Source of the DNA: Clostridia bacterium
GTDB lineage: Bacteria; Bacillota; Clostridia; Monoglobales; Firm-18
Reading direction: 5' to 3'
Length of the DNA stretch: 42,755 nucleotides
Assembly: GCA_017397315.1 (NCBI GenBank)
Contig: JAFQJA010000021.1
Coordinates: forward strand, 1-42,755
The notes under the pieces are model-generated. The model had not been told where the DNA came from, ran no database searches, and worked only from the letters and a program-made list of their open reading frames with translations. Both the position numbers and the translations under genes were made by a program. Positions 16,695 through 27,334 of the stretch are shown one piece after another (the stretch's first letter is position 1; each line of letters starts with the position of its first letter).

Positions 16695-16771
16695 AAATTT
16701 ATGCGAAAATAAATCAGCCTTTTTGTTACTTTTAATAATAAATTTCAGCTTACATTTGGCGTTAAATTTTG

Positions 16772-16800
16772 TTGACAACAAAACCTCAATATGATATAAT
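16772..16800 (+). promoter_or_regulatory. Promoter of the CBM9/SLH gene
   Basis: TTGACA (16772-16777), 17-base spacer, TATAAT (16795-16800): perfect consensus, suggesting strong expression. AGGAGG follows at 16818-16823. Confidence 0.88.
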
Positions 16801-16827
16801 TAAAAAAAAATTTTTCAGGAGGGTAAT

Positions 16828-18123
16828 ATGAAAAGATTATTATGCATAGTACTAACTGCAATAATGCTGTTAGGTTCAATTCCGGCGATTGCCAGAGAAA
16901 GTACTCTTTTGTACGGCAACAAAACAATTTTGCAAGGAACACCCGTTATTGACGGTAAAATTGATGATATTTACAGAGAAAGTTTTTATGTAAACATTTC
17001 CGGTCCAACATCTTATGGTGTGGATTCCGAAGGCGAAGCCTCCGTTTATACATTATATGATTCTAACTATGTTTATATAGTGGCAGAAGTAATAGATACA
17101 ACACCATTCGAAGTAGATACTAAGTACTTAGAAGAAGATTCACATCCGCATTTGAATGATGCCTTGGAAATAAGAATTAAAGCAGACGGACATATGGCTC
17201 CATATAACGGCTCTATTGCAGACCACCACCTTTTCTATGCCGACTGGAAGGGCAGAAGATTTTCATCTTACGAACAGCAAGTAGTGGGATTTAAAGGTGC
17301 AACAACTAATGATTACGGAAAATCATTCATAGTAGAAATAGCTATCCCTCTTCTTACTCCGTTAGAAATAGGCGAAACTATTTCATTCAATATACAGGTT
17401 GACAATATGACACTTCAAGGCGAAGAAACTGAAGAATATGCATTTAGTTGTATATCTCTTGCAGAGGGTAAAAATCTAATCAACTTTAAGGTTGGTGAAA
17501 AGGTTTCCGGACTTGGTAATGTTGGAGCAATTACTGACCCTACAGAAAAAGAGCCAGAATCTGAAGCCACGATGTTTAAAGATGTAAGATCAAATGACTG
17601 GTTCTGCGAAGATGTACTTAACGCTTACAACAGTGGCATAATCAAAGGCACAAGCGCAGATGAATTTTCACCCAATGATGATGTAACAAGAGCGATGTTT
17701 GCTAAAATTCTTCACAGACTTGATGGCGAACCTGTTGTGAATTACGATATGCCTTTTACAGACTTTTCTCGTGGTGAATGGTATGCAGATGCTGTAAAAT
17801 GGGCTGCAAGCAATGGTATCATAAGTGGAATTAACAACACAACATTTGCGCCTGACGAAAAAATAACAAGAGAACAGATTGCCACAATGATTTTCAGATA
17901 TATATGCTATAAAGGAAAAGGTCCTCAAGGCGCATGGGCATCTACTCTTCCCTATAAAGATGCAACCAGTATTTCGGCTTGGGCAAGAGCATCAGCAATG
18001 TATTGCTATAACGAAAGCATTATGACAGGCGATAAAGACAGACTTTTCCACCCGCAAGACTTTGCTACAAGAGCAGAAGTTGCAACAGTTGTTAACAGAC
18101 TGGCAAAAGTTCTTGAGAAATAA
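16828..18123 (+). CDS. Secreted CBM9-like protein with three S-layer homology domains
   Basis: A 431-residue exported protein. A signal peptide spans about residues 1-22 (KR, hydrophobic core, cut after AIA). A carbohydrate-binding module family 9-like beta-sandwich follows (about 28-235; GTPVIDGKIDDIY, DALEIRIKADG, SFNIQVDNM). After a short Glu-rich linker come three SLH domains (about 249-295, 311-357 and 373-431) that normally anchor proteins to secondary cell-wall polymers. No catalytic domain is present, so it may bind sugars or act structurally at the surface. Single-gene unit with a consensus promoter and its own terminator; a second CBM9-like gene lies downstream on the other strand. 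Confidence 0.88.
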   Translation: MKRLLCIVLTAIMLLGSIPAIARESTLLYGNKTILQGTPVIDGKIDDIYRESFYVNISGPTSYGVDSEGEASVYTLYDSNYVYIVAEVIDTTPFEVDTKYLEEDSHPHLNDALEIRIKADGHMAPYNGSIADHHLFYADWKGRRFSSYEQQVVGFKGATTNDYGKSFIVEIAIPLLTPLEIGETISFNIQVDNMTLQGEETEEYAFSCISLAEGKNLINFKVGEKVSGLGNVGAITDPTEKEPESEATMFKDVRSNDWFCEDVLNAYNSGIIKGTSADEFSPNDDVTRAMFAKILHRLDGEPVVNYDMPFTDFSRGEWYADAVKWAASNGIISGINNTTFAPDEKITREQIATMIFRYICYKGKGPQGAWASTLPYKDATSISAWARASAMYCYNESIMTGDKDRLFHPQDFATRAEVATVVNRLAKVLEK

Positions 18124-18155
18124 TATTTCCTGTCTTTAAGAAATCTATAATAACC

Positions 18156-18199
18156 AAAAACCTCTCAAACGCACGATAACAAGCGTTCGAGAGGTTTTT
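18156..18199. terminator. Terminator between the two CBM9-like genes
   Basis: The arms AACCTCTCAAACGC and GCGTTCGAGAGGTT pair with one mismatch around a 10-base loop, flanked by A and T runs; usable in both directions. Confidence 0.88.
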
Positions 18200-18259
18200 A
18201 TATATGTATTAAAAAATAATTGATTATAATGATATAATTCCCTTGTTTTTACCTGTACT

Positions 18260-18859
18260 CTATTCCAAAATAAATTCTCCAAAAAATTCCGGTCTGTGAT
18301 AATCCGGTTCTTTAGTCATGACCGGATAATATGTAGCATAATGTATTTTTAAAGTTTCATCTCCGCACTTATACAAATTACCATATATTTTCTTTGTATG
18401 ACTACCAAAAATCCCATCTATAAACTCAAACGGAATACAAAATTGCAGTGCCCATCTTTTATCATCAACATAAGATTTAACATCAAAATATTTTTTGTCC
18501 TTGTCAGGATGAACAGCATCGTAACGCGATGTTCTTATCGCAAGATACATTGTGCCAAACGGATTAAACTCAAAATTCAAATATCTTGCATCATTTTCAT
18601 TAGGGCGAAAGAAAAACTCCATACAACTATCACAGCAAACCTTGTCATTTTGATTACAATGCCTTGCAAGTAATGGTTTTTCGTCTGTTTCAAGCCGAAC
18701 ATAAATGCCATAATCGTTATACAAAATTTTCCCTGTTGTTTTTGGTGCACAACCAAATTCCGACCAGTTAATTTTATCAATATTTGCAACATCAGCATTG
18801 TCCCATGCCTTATCATCAATACAATTAATCTTGTTTTCCGTTTTCTTAATAATATACAT
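18260..18859 (-). CDS. CBM9-like carbohydrate-binding protein, no signal peptide
   Basis: A 199-residue protein consisting almost entirely of a family 9-like carbohydrate-binding module, with the typical ILYNDYGIYVRLETDEKP, CMEFFFRPNEN, YLNFEFNPFGTMYLAIR and WALQFCIPFEFI stretches. It has no signal peptide or anchor, so it appears cytosolic. The ATG at 18859 is chosen because AGGAG lies 8 bases upstream and the predicted promoter gives a 55-base leader; a 32-residue upstream extension is unsupported. Whether it binds sugars is inferred from fold only. Convergent with the surface CBM9/SLH gene, which shares the fold. Confidence 0.8.
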   Translation of the reverse strand: MYIIKKTENKINCIDDKAWDNADVANIDKINWSEFGCAPKTTGKILYNDYGIYVRLETDEKPLLARHCNQNDKVCCDSCMEFFFRPNENDARYLNFEFNPFGTMYLAIRTSRYDAVHPDKDKKYFDVKSYVDDKRWALQFCIPFEFIDGIFGSHTKKIYGNLYKCGDETLKIHYATYYPVMTKEPDYHRPEFFGEFILE

Positions 18860-18920
18860 TTCTATATCTCCTTGTCTATATCTTATAATCTTTGATTTTA
18901 TTTGTTTTGCAATCATACTA

Positions 18921-18949
18921 ATTATACCACTATATATGTTGTTTTTCAA
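18921..18949 (-). promoter_or_regulatory. Promoter of the small CBM9-like gene
   Basis: On the minus strand TTGAAA (18944-18949), 17-base spacer, TATAAT (18921-18926). Confidence 0.78.
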
Positions 18950-18959
18950 CCTCAAAAAC

Positions 18960-19132
18960 CACTTTAATTTGACACCTTAACAGTGCTTTGTCAGTTGATT
19001 TTAAATAATGTTCTTAATAGAATAAGAATTTAATATTAGACAAAAAATAAGAATATAATTTAAAATAATATTCTGATTTTATACTGATGATGTATTAAAG
19101 ATTTAAAAGATTAAATATTAAGGAGACAAATA
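18960..19132 (+). promoter_or_regulatory. A+T-rich leader region of adhE
   Basis: No convincing promoter pair is visible. The nonamer AATAAGAAT occurs at 19021-19029 and 19046-19054, and an inverted TTCTTA lies at 19011-19016, so a regulator may bind here. A TATAAT (19054-19059) lacks a good -35 box, consistent with an activated promoter. I see no Rex-type site (TTGTTAA...TTAACAA). Confidence 0.35.
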
Positions 19133-21739
19133 ATGAGCAAACAAAAACATCAAATTATTGATAGTGTCGAAAGTCTTGAAACAGCAATCAAAAAATTACG
19201 AGACACACAAAAAATATTTTCCAACTACACACAGGATGAGGTTGACAAAATATTTTTAGCAACCGCAACTGCAGCATGTAAAGCAAGAATACATCTCGCA
19301 AAACTGGCAGTACAGGAAACAGGTATGGGGGTAGTTGAAGACAAAGTAATTAAAAACCACTACGCCGCAGAATATATATATAACGCTTACAAAAACACTA
19401 AAACCTGCGGTGTTATTGAGGAGGACTGCTCCTACGGAATTAAAAAAATAGCGGAACCTATAGGAGTAGTGGCGGCGGTTATCCCTACAACAAACCCCAC
19501 CTCTACTGCAATTTTTAAAATTCTTCTTGCGTTAAAAACAAGAAACGCCATAATATTAAGCCCTCATCCGCGGGCAAAAGACAGCACAATAGCAACAGCA
19601 AAATTATTGCTTGAAGCTGCAGTCAAGGCAGGAGCACCGCAAGGTATTATCGACTGGATTGATGTTCCATCTTTGGAACTTATAAATACAGTAATGAAAC
19701 AAGCAGACATTATTCTTGCTACAGGTGGTCCGGGCATGGTAAGAGCGGCATATTCATCCGGAAAACCCGCAATAGGCGTTGGTGCAGGGAATACACCTGC
19801 AATTATTGATGATACTGCCGATATAGTTCTTGCAGTAAACTCAATAATCCATTCGAAAGTTTTTGACAACGGAATGATTTGTGCATCAGAGCAGTCTGTT
19901 ATTGTGTTAGACAAAATATATAATGCAGTAAAAAAAGAATTTAAAGACAGAGGCGCATATATTTTAAACAAAGAAGAAACAGATAAAATACGAAAATTGC
20001 TTATTATAAACGGTGCATTGAATGCTAAAATAGTTGGTCAGACTGCATACAAAATAGCACAACTTGCAAGGATTAATGTTCCCGAAACCACTAAAATTCT
20101 AATTGGTGAAGTTGAGGCAGTGGACATTTCTGAGGAATTTGCCCACGAAAAACTTTCGCCTGTCCTTGCAATGTACAGAGCAAAAACTTTTGAAGAAGCC
20201 CTTGATAAAGCAGACCGTTTAGTGCAGGACGGCGGTTTTGGCCATACTTCTTCAATATATTTAAACCAGATGACTGAACACGAAAAACTGTCAGGCTTTG
20301 CAGACAGAATGAAAACATGCAGAATTTTAGTAAACACCCCTTCTTCTCACGGCGGTATCGGAGATTTGTATAACTTTAAACTTACACCGTCGCTTACTCT
20401 TGGTTGCGGTTCATGGGGAGGCAATTCAGTTTCCGAAAATGTGGGAGTTAAGCAACTATTGAACATTAAAATTGTTGCTGAAAGGAGAGATAATATGTTA
20501 TGGTTTAGGGCTCCCGAAAAAATATATATTAAAAAAGGATGTCTCCCGGTTGCGTTAGAAGAATTAAAAAATGTTATCAACAAAAAGAGAGTGTTCATTG
20601 TAACCGACAATTACCTCTTTAACAACGGTTACACCAAACCTGTTACCAACAAATTAGATGAACTGGGTATTTTGCACACTACATTTTTTAATGTCGAGCC
20701 CGACCCAACACTTAAAAGTGCAAAAGAGGGTGCAAATGCCATGAGAGATTTTAACCCCGACTGCATTATTGCGTTTGGTGGCGGAAGTGCAATGGACGCA
20801 GCAAAAATAATGTGGGTGTTGTACGAACATCCCGATGCTGACTTTATGGATATGGCAATGCGTTTTGCTGATATAAGAAAAAGAATTTATACATTCCCGA
20901 AAATGCGCGAAAAGGCATACTTTATTGCTATCCCCACATCAGCAGGAACAGGCTCTGAAGTAACTCCTTTCGCAGTAATAACAGATGAAGAAACAGGCAT
21001 AAAATATCCTCTTGCAGATTACGAACTGTTGCCTAATATGGCAATTATTGATACCGACCTTCATATGTCTGCACCAAAAGGGTTAACTGCTGCATCGGGC
21101 ATCGACGCAGTTACTCACGCTATTGAAGCATATGCTTCTGTAATGGCAACAGACTACACAGACAGTCTGGTGCTTCGTTCACTTAAAATGATATTTGAAT
21201 ATTTGCCCATAGCGTATGAGAAAGGCGACACAGACATTACGGCAAGAGAAAAAATGGCTAATGCCGCAACAATGGCTGGTATGGCTTTTGCAAACGCATT
21301 TTTAGGAATCTGTCATTCAATGGCTCATAAATTGGGTGCATACTTCCACTTGCCTCACGGCGTCGCAAATGCACTTTTAATTACACATGTTATGCGTTTT
21401 AATGCTTCCATTGCTCCGACAAGAATGGGGACTTTTTCACAGTACACCCATCCTCATACTTTAAAAAGATATGCAGAAATTGCAGACTGTTTAGGCGTTA
21501 AGGGCAAAAATGACAGCGAAAAACTTGAAAACTTAATTTCCCTCATAGACGAACTCAAAGATAAGATAGGAATTAAGAAAACCATTAAAGAGTACGGTGT
21601 TGATGAAAAAGATTTTTTAAGCATACTTGATGAAATGGTTGAGCAGGCTTTTGACGACCAGTGCACAGGTGCAAACCCAAGATATCCGCTTATGAGCGAA
21701 ATCAAACAAATGTATAAAGACGCATACTACGGTAATTAG
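19133..21739 (+). CDS. adhE: Bifunctional acetaldehyde/alcohol dehydrogenase AdhE
   Basis: Reduces acetyl-CoA to acetaldehyde and then ethanol, using two NADH; it forms filaments (spirosomes) in the cytosol. The 868-residue protein is full length. The aldehyde dehydrogenase domain (about residues 1-440) has the catalytic C250 ([10 protein letters not shown]) and GVGAGNTPA. The iron-dependent alcohol dehydrogenase domain (about 455-868) has [10 protein letters not shown] (549-558), [13 protein letters not shown] and Fe ligands D658, H662, H728 and H742. The start follows AAGGAG. A phosphotransferase gene begins 12 bases after the stop. Together with hydG/hydF and rnf nearby it points to ethanol and hydrogen as reductant sinks. 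Confidence 0.96.
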   Translation: MSKQKHQIIDSVESLETAIKKLRDTQKIFSNYTQDEVDKIFLATATAACKARIHLAKLAVQETGMGVVEDKVIKNHYAAEYIYNAYKNTKTCGVIEEDCSYGIKKIAEPIGVVAAVIPTTNPTSTAIFKILLALKTRNAIILSPHPRAKDSTIATAKLLLEAAVKAGAPQGIIDWIDVPSLELINTVMKQADIILATGGPGMVRAAYSSGKPAIGVGAGNTPAIIDDTADIVLAVNSIIHSKVFDNGMICASEQSVIVLDKIYNAVKKEFKDRGAYILNKEETDKIRKLLIINGALNAKIVGQTAYKIAQLARINVPETTKILIGEVEAVDISEEFAHEKLSPVLAMYRAKTFEEALDKADRLVQDGGFGHTSSIYLNQMTEHEKLSGFADRMKTCRILVNTPSSHGGIGDLYNFKLTPSLTLGCGSWGGNSVSENVGVKQLLNIKIVAERRDNMLWFRAPEKIYIKKGCLPVALEELKNVINKKRVFIVTDNYLFNNGYTKPVTNKLDELGILHTTFFNVEPDPTLKSAKEGANAMRDFNPDCIIAFGGGSAMDAAKIMWVLYEHPDADFMDMAMRFADIRKRIYTFPKMREKAYFIAIPTSAGTGSEVTPFAVITDEETGIKYPLADYELLPNMAIIDTDLHMSAPKGLTAASGIDAVTHAIEAYASVMATDYTDSLVLRSLKMIFEYLPIAYEKGDTDITAREKMANAATMAGMAFANAFLGICHSMAHKLGAYFHLPHGVANALLITHVMRFNASIAPTRMGTFSQYTHPHTLKRYAEIADCLGVKGKNDSEKLENLISLIDELKDKIGIKKTIKEYGVDEKDFLSILDEMVEQAFDDQCTGANPRYPLMSEIKQMYKDAYYGN

Positions 21740-21751
21740 GGAGGGGTAAGG

Positions 21752-22501
21752 ATGAAACTGGATAAAGTAATAGCAAAAAGAGTAAATAAAACGGTATACC
21801 GAGACGGCAACCTTGCAATTAAAGTGTTTGAAAAAGAATTCAAAACATCTGACATTTTAAATGAGGCATTAAACCTTGCAAGAGTTGCGGAAACAGATTT
21901 AAATATTCCAAAACTACAGGAAGTAACAAAAATTGACGGCAAATGGGCGATAGTAACTGACTTTGTTGAAGGTAAAACTCTTGCACAACTTATAGAGGAA
22001 AACCCCGATAAAACAGATAAATACCTTGAAATGTTTGTTGATTTGCAACTTGAAATTCACAAGCACTGCGTTCACCATCTTAACAAATTAAAAGATAAAA
22101 TGACAAGAAAAATTTCCGAATCCGGATTAGATGCTACAATAAGGTATGAACTTAACACAAGACTAATGGGTATGCCAAAGCACAAAAAACTTTGCCACGG
22201 CGACTTTAATCCCAGTAATGTTATAGTTGGAAATGATAATAAGTTATATGTCCTTGACTGGTCTCATGTTACTCAAGGCAACGCAAGTGCCGATGCTGCA
22301 AGAACTTTCCTTCTATTCAGTCTTGCCGGAAAAGACGAAATTGCAATTAAATACCTTGACCTCTTCTGCAAAAAAAGCGACACCGCAAGACAATATGTGC
22401 AAAAATGGTTGCCTATTGTTGCGGCATCTCAACTGGTTAAAGGCAAAGAAGACGAAAAAGAATTTCTGCTCTCATGGGTAGATGTAGTGGAATACGAATA
22501 A
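21752..22501 (+). CDS. Aminoglycoside phosphotransferase (APH)/choline kinase-like protein
   Basis: A 249-residue protein with the eukaryotic-kinase-like APH fold: a conserved Lys in LAIKVF (about residue 24), the catalytic loop H149-G-D151-F-N-P-S-N156 and the metal-binding D169 (VLDWSHVTQGNASADAART). Small phosphotransferases of this type occur widely in Clostridia and the substrate is usually unknown; resistance to a drug is not implied. It has a strong ribosome site (GGGAGGGG) and follows adhE by 12 bases, so it is probably co-transcribed with it. A very strong hairpin ends the operon. Confidence 0.78.
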   Translation: MKLDKVIAKRVNKTVYRDGNLAIKVFEKEFKTSDILNEALNLARVAETDLNIPKLQEVTKIDGKWAIVTDFVEGKTLAQLIEENPDKTDKYLEMFVDLQLEIHKHCVHHLNKLKDKMTRKISESGLDATIRYELNTRLMGMPKHKKLCHGDFNPSNVIVGNDNKLYVLDWSHVTQGNASADAARTFLLFSLAGKDEIAIKYLDLFCKKSDTARQYVQKWLPIVAASQLVKGKEDEKEFLLSWVDVVEYE

Positions 22502-22559
22502 AAAAACTCGCGTTAACGGCGTCTTCACATAAGGAAGACGCCGTTAACGCGAGTTTTTT
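22501..22559. terminator. 26-bp-stem bidirectional terminator containing the GGCGTCTTC repeat
   Basis: A perfect 26-bp stem (22501-22526 with 22534-22559) with a 7-base loop ACATAAG; A and T runs lie at the ends. It separates the convergent adhE and ATP synthase operons. Its inner part (22517-22543) is a copy of the palindromic repeat also found at 6721-6860 and 32202-32228. Confidence 0.93.
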
Positions 22560-22560
22560 A

Positions 22561-22820
22561 TCATTTCCATTGTGCGTTCCCAGAAATCAAAGCAACATTT
22601 TCTAAAGTTACGCTTAAAATTCCGCTATTTATATCTAATTCTTTAGCATTGCCGTCTTCCGTTTCAATACGGCAAGTACAAGGTTTTACAGAAGTAACAA
22701 AAGGGGTATGATGTGCCATTACCGCCAGTTCTCCCTCTGTACCTCTTAATGAAACCTTTACAATTTTACCCTCAAACAGATTTCCGTCAGGGGTAGTTAT
22801 AACAAAATCAAAAGTCTTCA

Positions 22821-22821
<1 letters not shown>
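22561..22821 (-). CDS. atpC: F1F0 ATP synthase subunit epsilon, short form
   Basis: Central-stalk subunit of F1 that sits on gamma and the c ring. The 86-residue chain covers only the N-terminal beta-sandwich (VITTPDGNLFEG, GTEGELAVMAHHTPFV, SGILSVTLENVALISG). The usual 45-50 residue C-terminal two-helix domain, which inhibits ATP hydrolysis in many bacteria, is missing. The stop is followed directly by the terminator, and no leftover coding sequence lies beyond it. The start overlaps the atpD stop as TAATG. Short epsilons are known in other lineages, so this is likely a real loss rather than an error. Confidence 0.92.
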
Positions 22822-24230
<1,409 letters not shown>

Positions 24231-24233
24231 TTA

Positions 24234-24506
24234 GGGTGACAGAAGCTGTCCGAACCTCGATTTTCAAAGGTTAATTTTTGTCTCTGCCACATTAAAATAC
24301 TCGGTAATCCGTCAGGATTACCTGCGTTTTTGCCTTGCATAGTCATAAAATTTCCTCTTTGAAAATTCTTCGACCTTAAATCGATGGAATTTCGAGAGGA
24401 TTTTGGTGCGGAAGATACAGCAAGGCTGACACCTTGCAAAAATGACAAGCCGAAATACACCGAAATTACGCTGTTTAAGGCGTGGTTCGGACAGTTCCTG
24501 TCGACC
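24234..24506 (-). mobile_element. MITE-like element between atpG and atpD
   Basis: A 273-bp segment flanked by TA on both sides (24232-24233 and 24507-24508). Its ends are inverted repeats: the first 25 bases from the left TA agree with the complement of the last 25 at 21 positions (shared core CTGTCCGAACC). It contains internal hairpins and no gene for a transposase. A 68-bp relative of its right end lies at 7724-7791. TA flanks, terminal repeats and small size fit a non-autonomous element of Tc1/mariner or IS630 type. It makes the atpG-atpD gap about 290 bases where other gaps in the operon are under 20. Confidence 0.75.
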
Positions 24507-25309
24507 TATATACCGCTTCCGGCTACTATTTCAGTAATCTCCTGAGTAATGGCACCTTGTCTTGCACGGTTGTACTCAAGTGTAAGATTATCTATCATTT
24601 CTCCTGCATTCTTTTCAGCATTATCCATAGCAAAGCGTCTTGCCACAACTTCGCATGTGAAACTTTCTCTTACTGTCTCCAGAATTTTAGACGCTACATA
24701 TTCTTCCACTACAGATTCCAGTATGCTTTTTTCGTCAGGTTCAAATATTATATCAGATTTTGATTTTACCTCCGTCTTATTAAGAGGCAAAATCCACAAT
24801 ATTTCGGGTTCCTGCACCATCATAGACTTGTATCTGGTGTAAACGATACCTACTTTTTCATACTTGCCATCTTTAAAGGCATTGCAAAGTTTTTGTGCAA
24901 TCTCCATAGCGTTTCCGTAAGAAAAGCCCTCTGCCTTAATTAAATCTCCGCCAAACCTTTCGCATGCCCTTTTACCTACAGAAATGATTTCTGTATAGGG
25001 AACCGTTTGGGTCAACTTAAAAACATTAGTGTTAAAGCCTCCCGCAAGACCTCTGTCCCCTGCGACGGTTACAAGACATATTTTGCCTTGTTCACCCTTG
25101 TTCATATAGGGACTTCTTTCGCATACTTTTGAACAGCAAAGCATCTCAATTGTAGATTCTATTGATTTCGAATACTCTCTTCCCCTTTGCATTGACATCG
25201 TTGCACCGCGTATTTTTGCAGATGCCACAAGTCCCATTGCTTTCGTCAGGTGCAAAGTGGAATTTATGCTCTTTATTCGGTTCTTTAAACTTTTAATATC
25301 TACGCCCAC
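24506..25309 (-). CDS. atpG: F1F0 ATP synthase subunit gamma
   Basis: Rotor shaft of F1, 267 residues. The N-terminal helix (VDIKSLKNRIKSINSTLHLT) and the C-terminal helix with NAGEMIDNLTLEYNRARQGA, followed by the short ITQEITEIVAGSGI end, are both complete. Length is slightly below the usual 280-290. The start is GTG, 4 bases after the atpA stop. The stop TAG is built from the TA flank plus the first G of the inserted repeat element, so the coding end may have been altered slightly by the insertion. Confidence 0.95.
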   Translation of the reverse strand: MGVDIKSLKNRIKSINSTLHLTKAMGLVASAKIRGATMSMQRGREYSKSIESTIEMLCCSKVCERSPYMNKGEQGKICLVTVAGDRGLAGGFNTNVFKLTQTVPYTEIISVGKRACERFGGDLIKAEGFSYGNAMEIAQKLCNAFKDGKYEKVGIVYTRYKSMMVQEPEILWILPLNKTEVKSKSDIIFEPDEKSILESVVEEYVASKILETVRESFTCEVVARRFAMDNAEKNAGEMIDNLTLEYNRARQGAITQEITEIVAGSGI

Positions 25310-25313
25310 AATA

Positions 25314-26807
25314 TCACTCTTTCATTTCCGCAAGTGCTTTCTCAAGTTCCATTACATCACTGTCCTCGTAGAAATTATTTTCAAATCTGTTAAGCAATGA
25401 CGCATACTTTGTTTCAAGCAAATAGAACAGTTTTTCCTCGTATAAATGAACTTTATTTACAGGCACACTGTTTAAATGTCCGTTTACTACTGCGTAAACA
25501 ATAGCAACCTGACAACCTGCTCGTACAGGTGAGTTTCTGTTTTGTTTTAAAACCTCAACAATTCTTTCGCCAAGAGCAAGTCTGTTCTTTGTATCCTGGT
25601 CAAGATCGCTTCCGAACTGTGCAAAAGCCTGAAGTTCACGGTACTGAGCATAAAGAAGTTTCAACTCTCCTGACACTTTCTTCATTGCCTTTAACTGTGC
25701 TGCACCGCCAACACGGCTTACTGATATACCGGGATTTATAGCAGGCATAATACCTGCGTGGAACAACTCGGTTTCAAGGAAAATCTGACCGTCGGTAATC
25801 GAAATAACATTGGTAGGAATGTATGCAGAAACATCTCCTGCCTGTGTTTCGATAATGGGAAGTGCAGTAATTGAGCCACCGCCGTATTCCGGGGCAACAC
25901 ACGCTGCTCTTTCCAACAGTCTTGAATGTAAATAGAATACATCACCGGGATACGCTTCTCTGCCTGGAGGACGGCGTATCAGAAGTGATAAAGCACGATA
26001 CGCTATTGCGTGTTTTGACAAGTCATCATATATAATTAATACATCTTTACCTTGTTCTCTGAAATACTCTGCCATAGCACAACCCGAATATGGTGCCACA
26101 TACTGAATGGGAGCAGTTTCAGATGCAGAAGCAGATACAATTATAGTGTAGTCCATAGCCCCTGCTTTTGTAAGTTCATTAGCCAACTGAACAACAGCGG
26201 TATTTTTTTGTCCTATTGCAACATAGATACATATAACTCCTGTGTTCTTCTGGTTCATTATTGTATCTATAGCGATTTCAGTTTTACCCGTTTGTCTGTC
26301 TCCTATAATAAGTTCCCTCTGCCCTCTTCCTATGGGAATCATACTGTCAATAGCCTTAATTCCTGTCTGCAATGGCACAGAAACGCTCTTTCTTTCGATA
26401 ATACCCGGTGCTTCAGACTCAATAGGTCTTGTCTCCTTGGTATCAATAGGACCTTTGCCGTCAATAGGATTGCCAAGAGCACCTACTACTCTGCCTAAAA
26501 GACCGTCTCCAACAGGCACAGACACAACTTTTCCTGTTCTTTTAACTTTAGAGCCTTCATGAATGTCGTTATCATCTGACAAAAGTGCGACAGACACTGT
26601 TTCGTTTTCAAGATTTTGTGCCATACCGAAGCTTCCGTCCTCAAACTCCAAAAGTTCGCTTGACATACAAGAACGAAGTCCGTAAACTCTGGCAATACCA
26701 TCACCTACTAAAATAACGGTGCCTGTTTCCTGCATTTCTATTTTAGATTGGTAATTTTTAATCTGCTCTTTTATAATCTGACTGATTTCATCAGGTCTTA
26801 GATTCAT
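25314..26807 (-). CDS. atpA: F1F0 ATP synthase subunit alpha
   Basis: Regulatory nucleotide-binding F1 subunit, 497 residues, with P-loop GDRQTGKT (169-176), the N-terminal [16 protein letters not shown] and the conserved [17 protein letters not shown]. Full length. The ATG overlaps the atpH stop (ATGA). The ribosome site AAGGATGTGAT lies inside the last codons of atpH. Confidence 0.97.
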   Translation of the reverse strand: MNLRPDEISQIIKEQIKNYQSKIEMQETGTVILVGDGIARVYGLRSCMSSELLEFEDGSFGMAQNLENETVSVALLSDDNDIHEGSKVKRTGKVVSVPVGDGLLGRVVGALGNPIDGKGPIDTKETRPIESEAPGIIERKSVSVPLQTGIKAIDSMIPIGRGQRELIIGDRQTGKTEIAIDTIMNQKNTGVICIYVAIGQKNTAVVQLANELTKAGAMDYTIIVSASASETAPIQYVAPYSGCAMAEYFREQGKDVLIIYDDLSKHAIAYRALSLLIRRPPGREAYPGDVFYLHSRLLERAACVAPEYGGGSITALPIIETQAGDVSAYIPTNVISITDGQIFLETELFHAGIMPAINPGISVSRVGGAAQLKAMKKVSGELKLLYAQYRELQAFAQFGSDLDQDTKNRLALGERIVEVLKQNRNSPVRAGCQVAIVYAVVNGHLNSVPVNKVHLYEEKLFYLLETKYASLLNRFENNFYEDSDVMELEKALAEMKE

Positions 26808-27334
26808 TTGTCAATCACATCCTTTATATCGTTTAGATGTTTATGAATACTTGCATTTATGACTTTTCCGTCCATTTCCACAATCAGACCGCCGATTATG
26901 GACTGGTCAACGGTGCACTCCATAAATACAGTTTTTCCGCTTATTTTCTCCAATTTTTCTTTAAGTGCCTTCTTTTCTTTTTCTGTTAAAGAAACAGCAC
27001 TTTTAACTTGTGCTTTAGCAATACTTTTACTCTCTTCAAGCATTTTTTTATACTGCAAAACACAGTCGCCGAAATACTTAATATATCTCTTCTCGCACAT
27101 TAACTTAACAAAAGACATAACATATTCGGAAATATGGCTTTCAAAGGCTTTATGGAAAGCACTTTGTCTTTCCGAAAGAGGAATTGACGGCGAGGATAAA
27201 AACTCTTCATACTGAGGGTTTTCACGCAAAGAATTGTATACTAAATCAAGTTCTTTGCCGTATTGTTCACTGCTATTTTCTTCAATAGCCAAAGAAAACA
27301 GAGCCTCTGCATATTCCCTGCTTAAATCATTCAT
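26804..27334 (-). CDS. atpH: F1F0 ATP synthase subunit delta
   Basis: Peripheral-stalk subunit that ties F1 to the b subunits, 176 residues with this start. It shows [11 protein letters not shown] at the N terminus and [17 protein letters not shown] near the C terminus, both typical. Three in-frame starts (27343 GTG, 27340 and 27334 ATG) are possible; 27334 is chosen because AGGTG and the family's usual N terminus fit it. It overlaps atpF by 8 bases. The C-terminal KDVIDK codons carry the ribosome site of atpA. Confidence 0.9.
   Translation of the reverse strand: MNDLSREYAEALFSLAIEENSSEQYGKELDLVYNSLRENPQYEEFLSSPSIPLSERQSAFHKAFESHISEYVMSFVKLMCEKRYIKYFGDCVLQYKKMLEESKSIAKAQVKSAVSLTEKEKKALKEKLEKISGKTVFMECTVDQSIIGGLIVEMDGKVINASIHKHLNDIKDVIDK

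Noticed and set aside
18960-19132. Rex operator before adhE
   Set aside because: Only a lone TTAACA half is visible; no inverted partner at the required spacing.
21752-22501. Antibiotic resistance call for the APH-fold gene
   Set aside because: The fold is shared by many metabolic kinases; nothing in the sequence or its place beside adhE supports drug modification.
26052-26562. Two long frames antisense to atpA
   Set aside because: Both shadow a full-length, highly conserved atpA and have no start signals.
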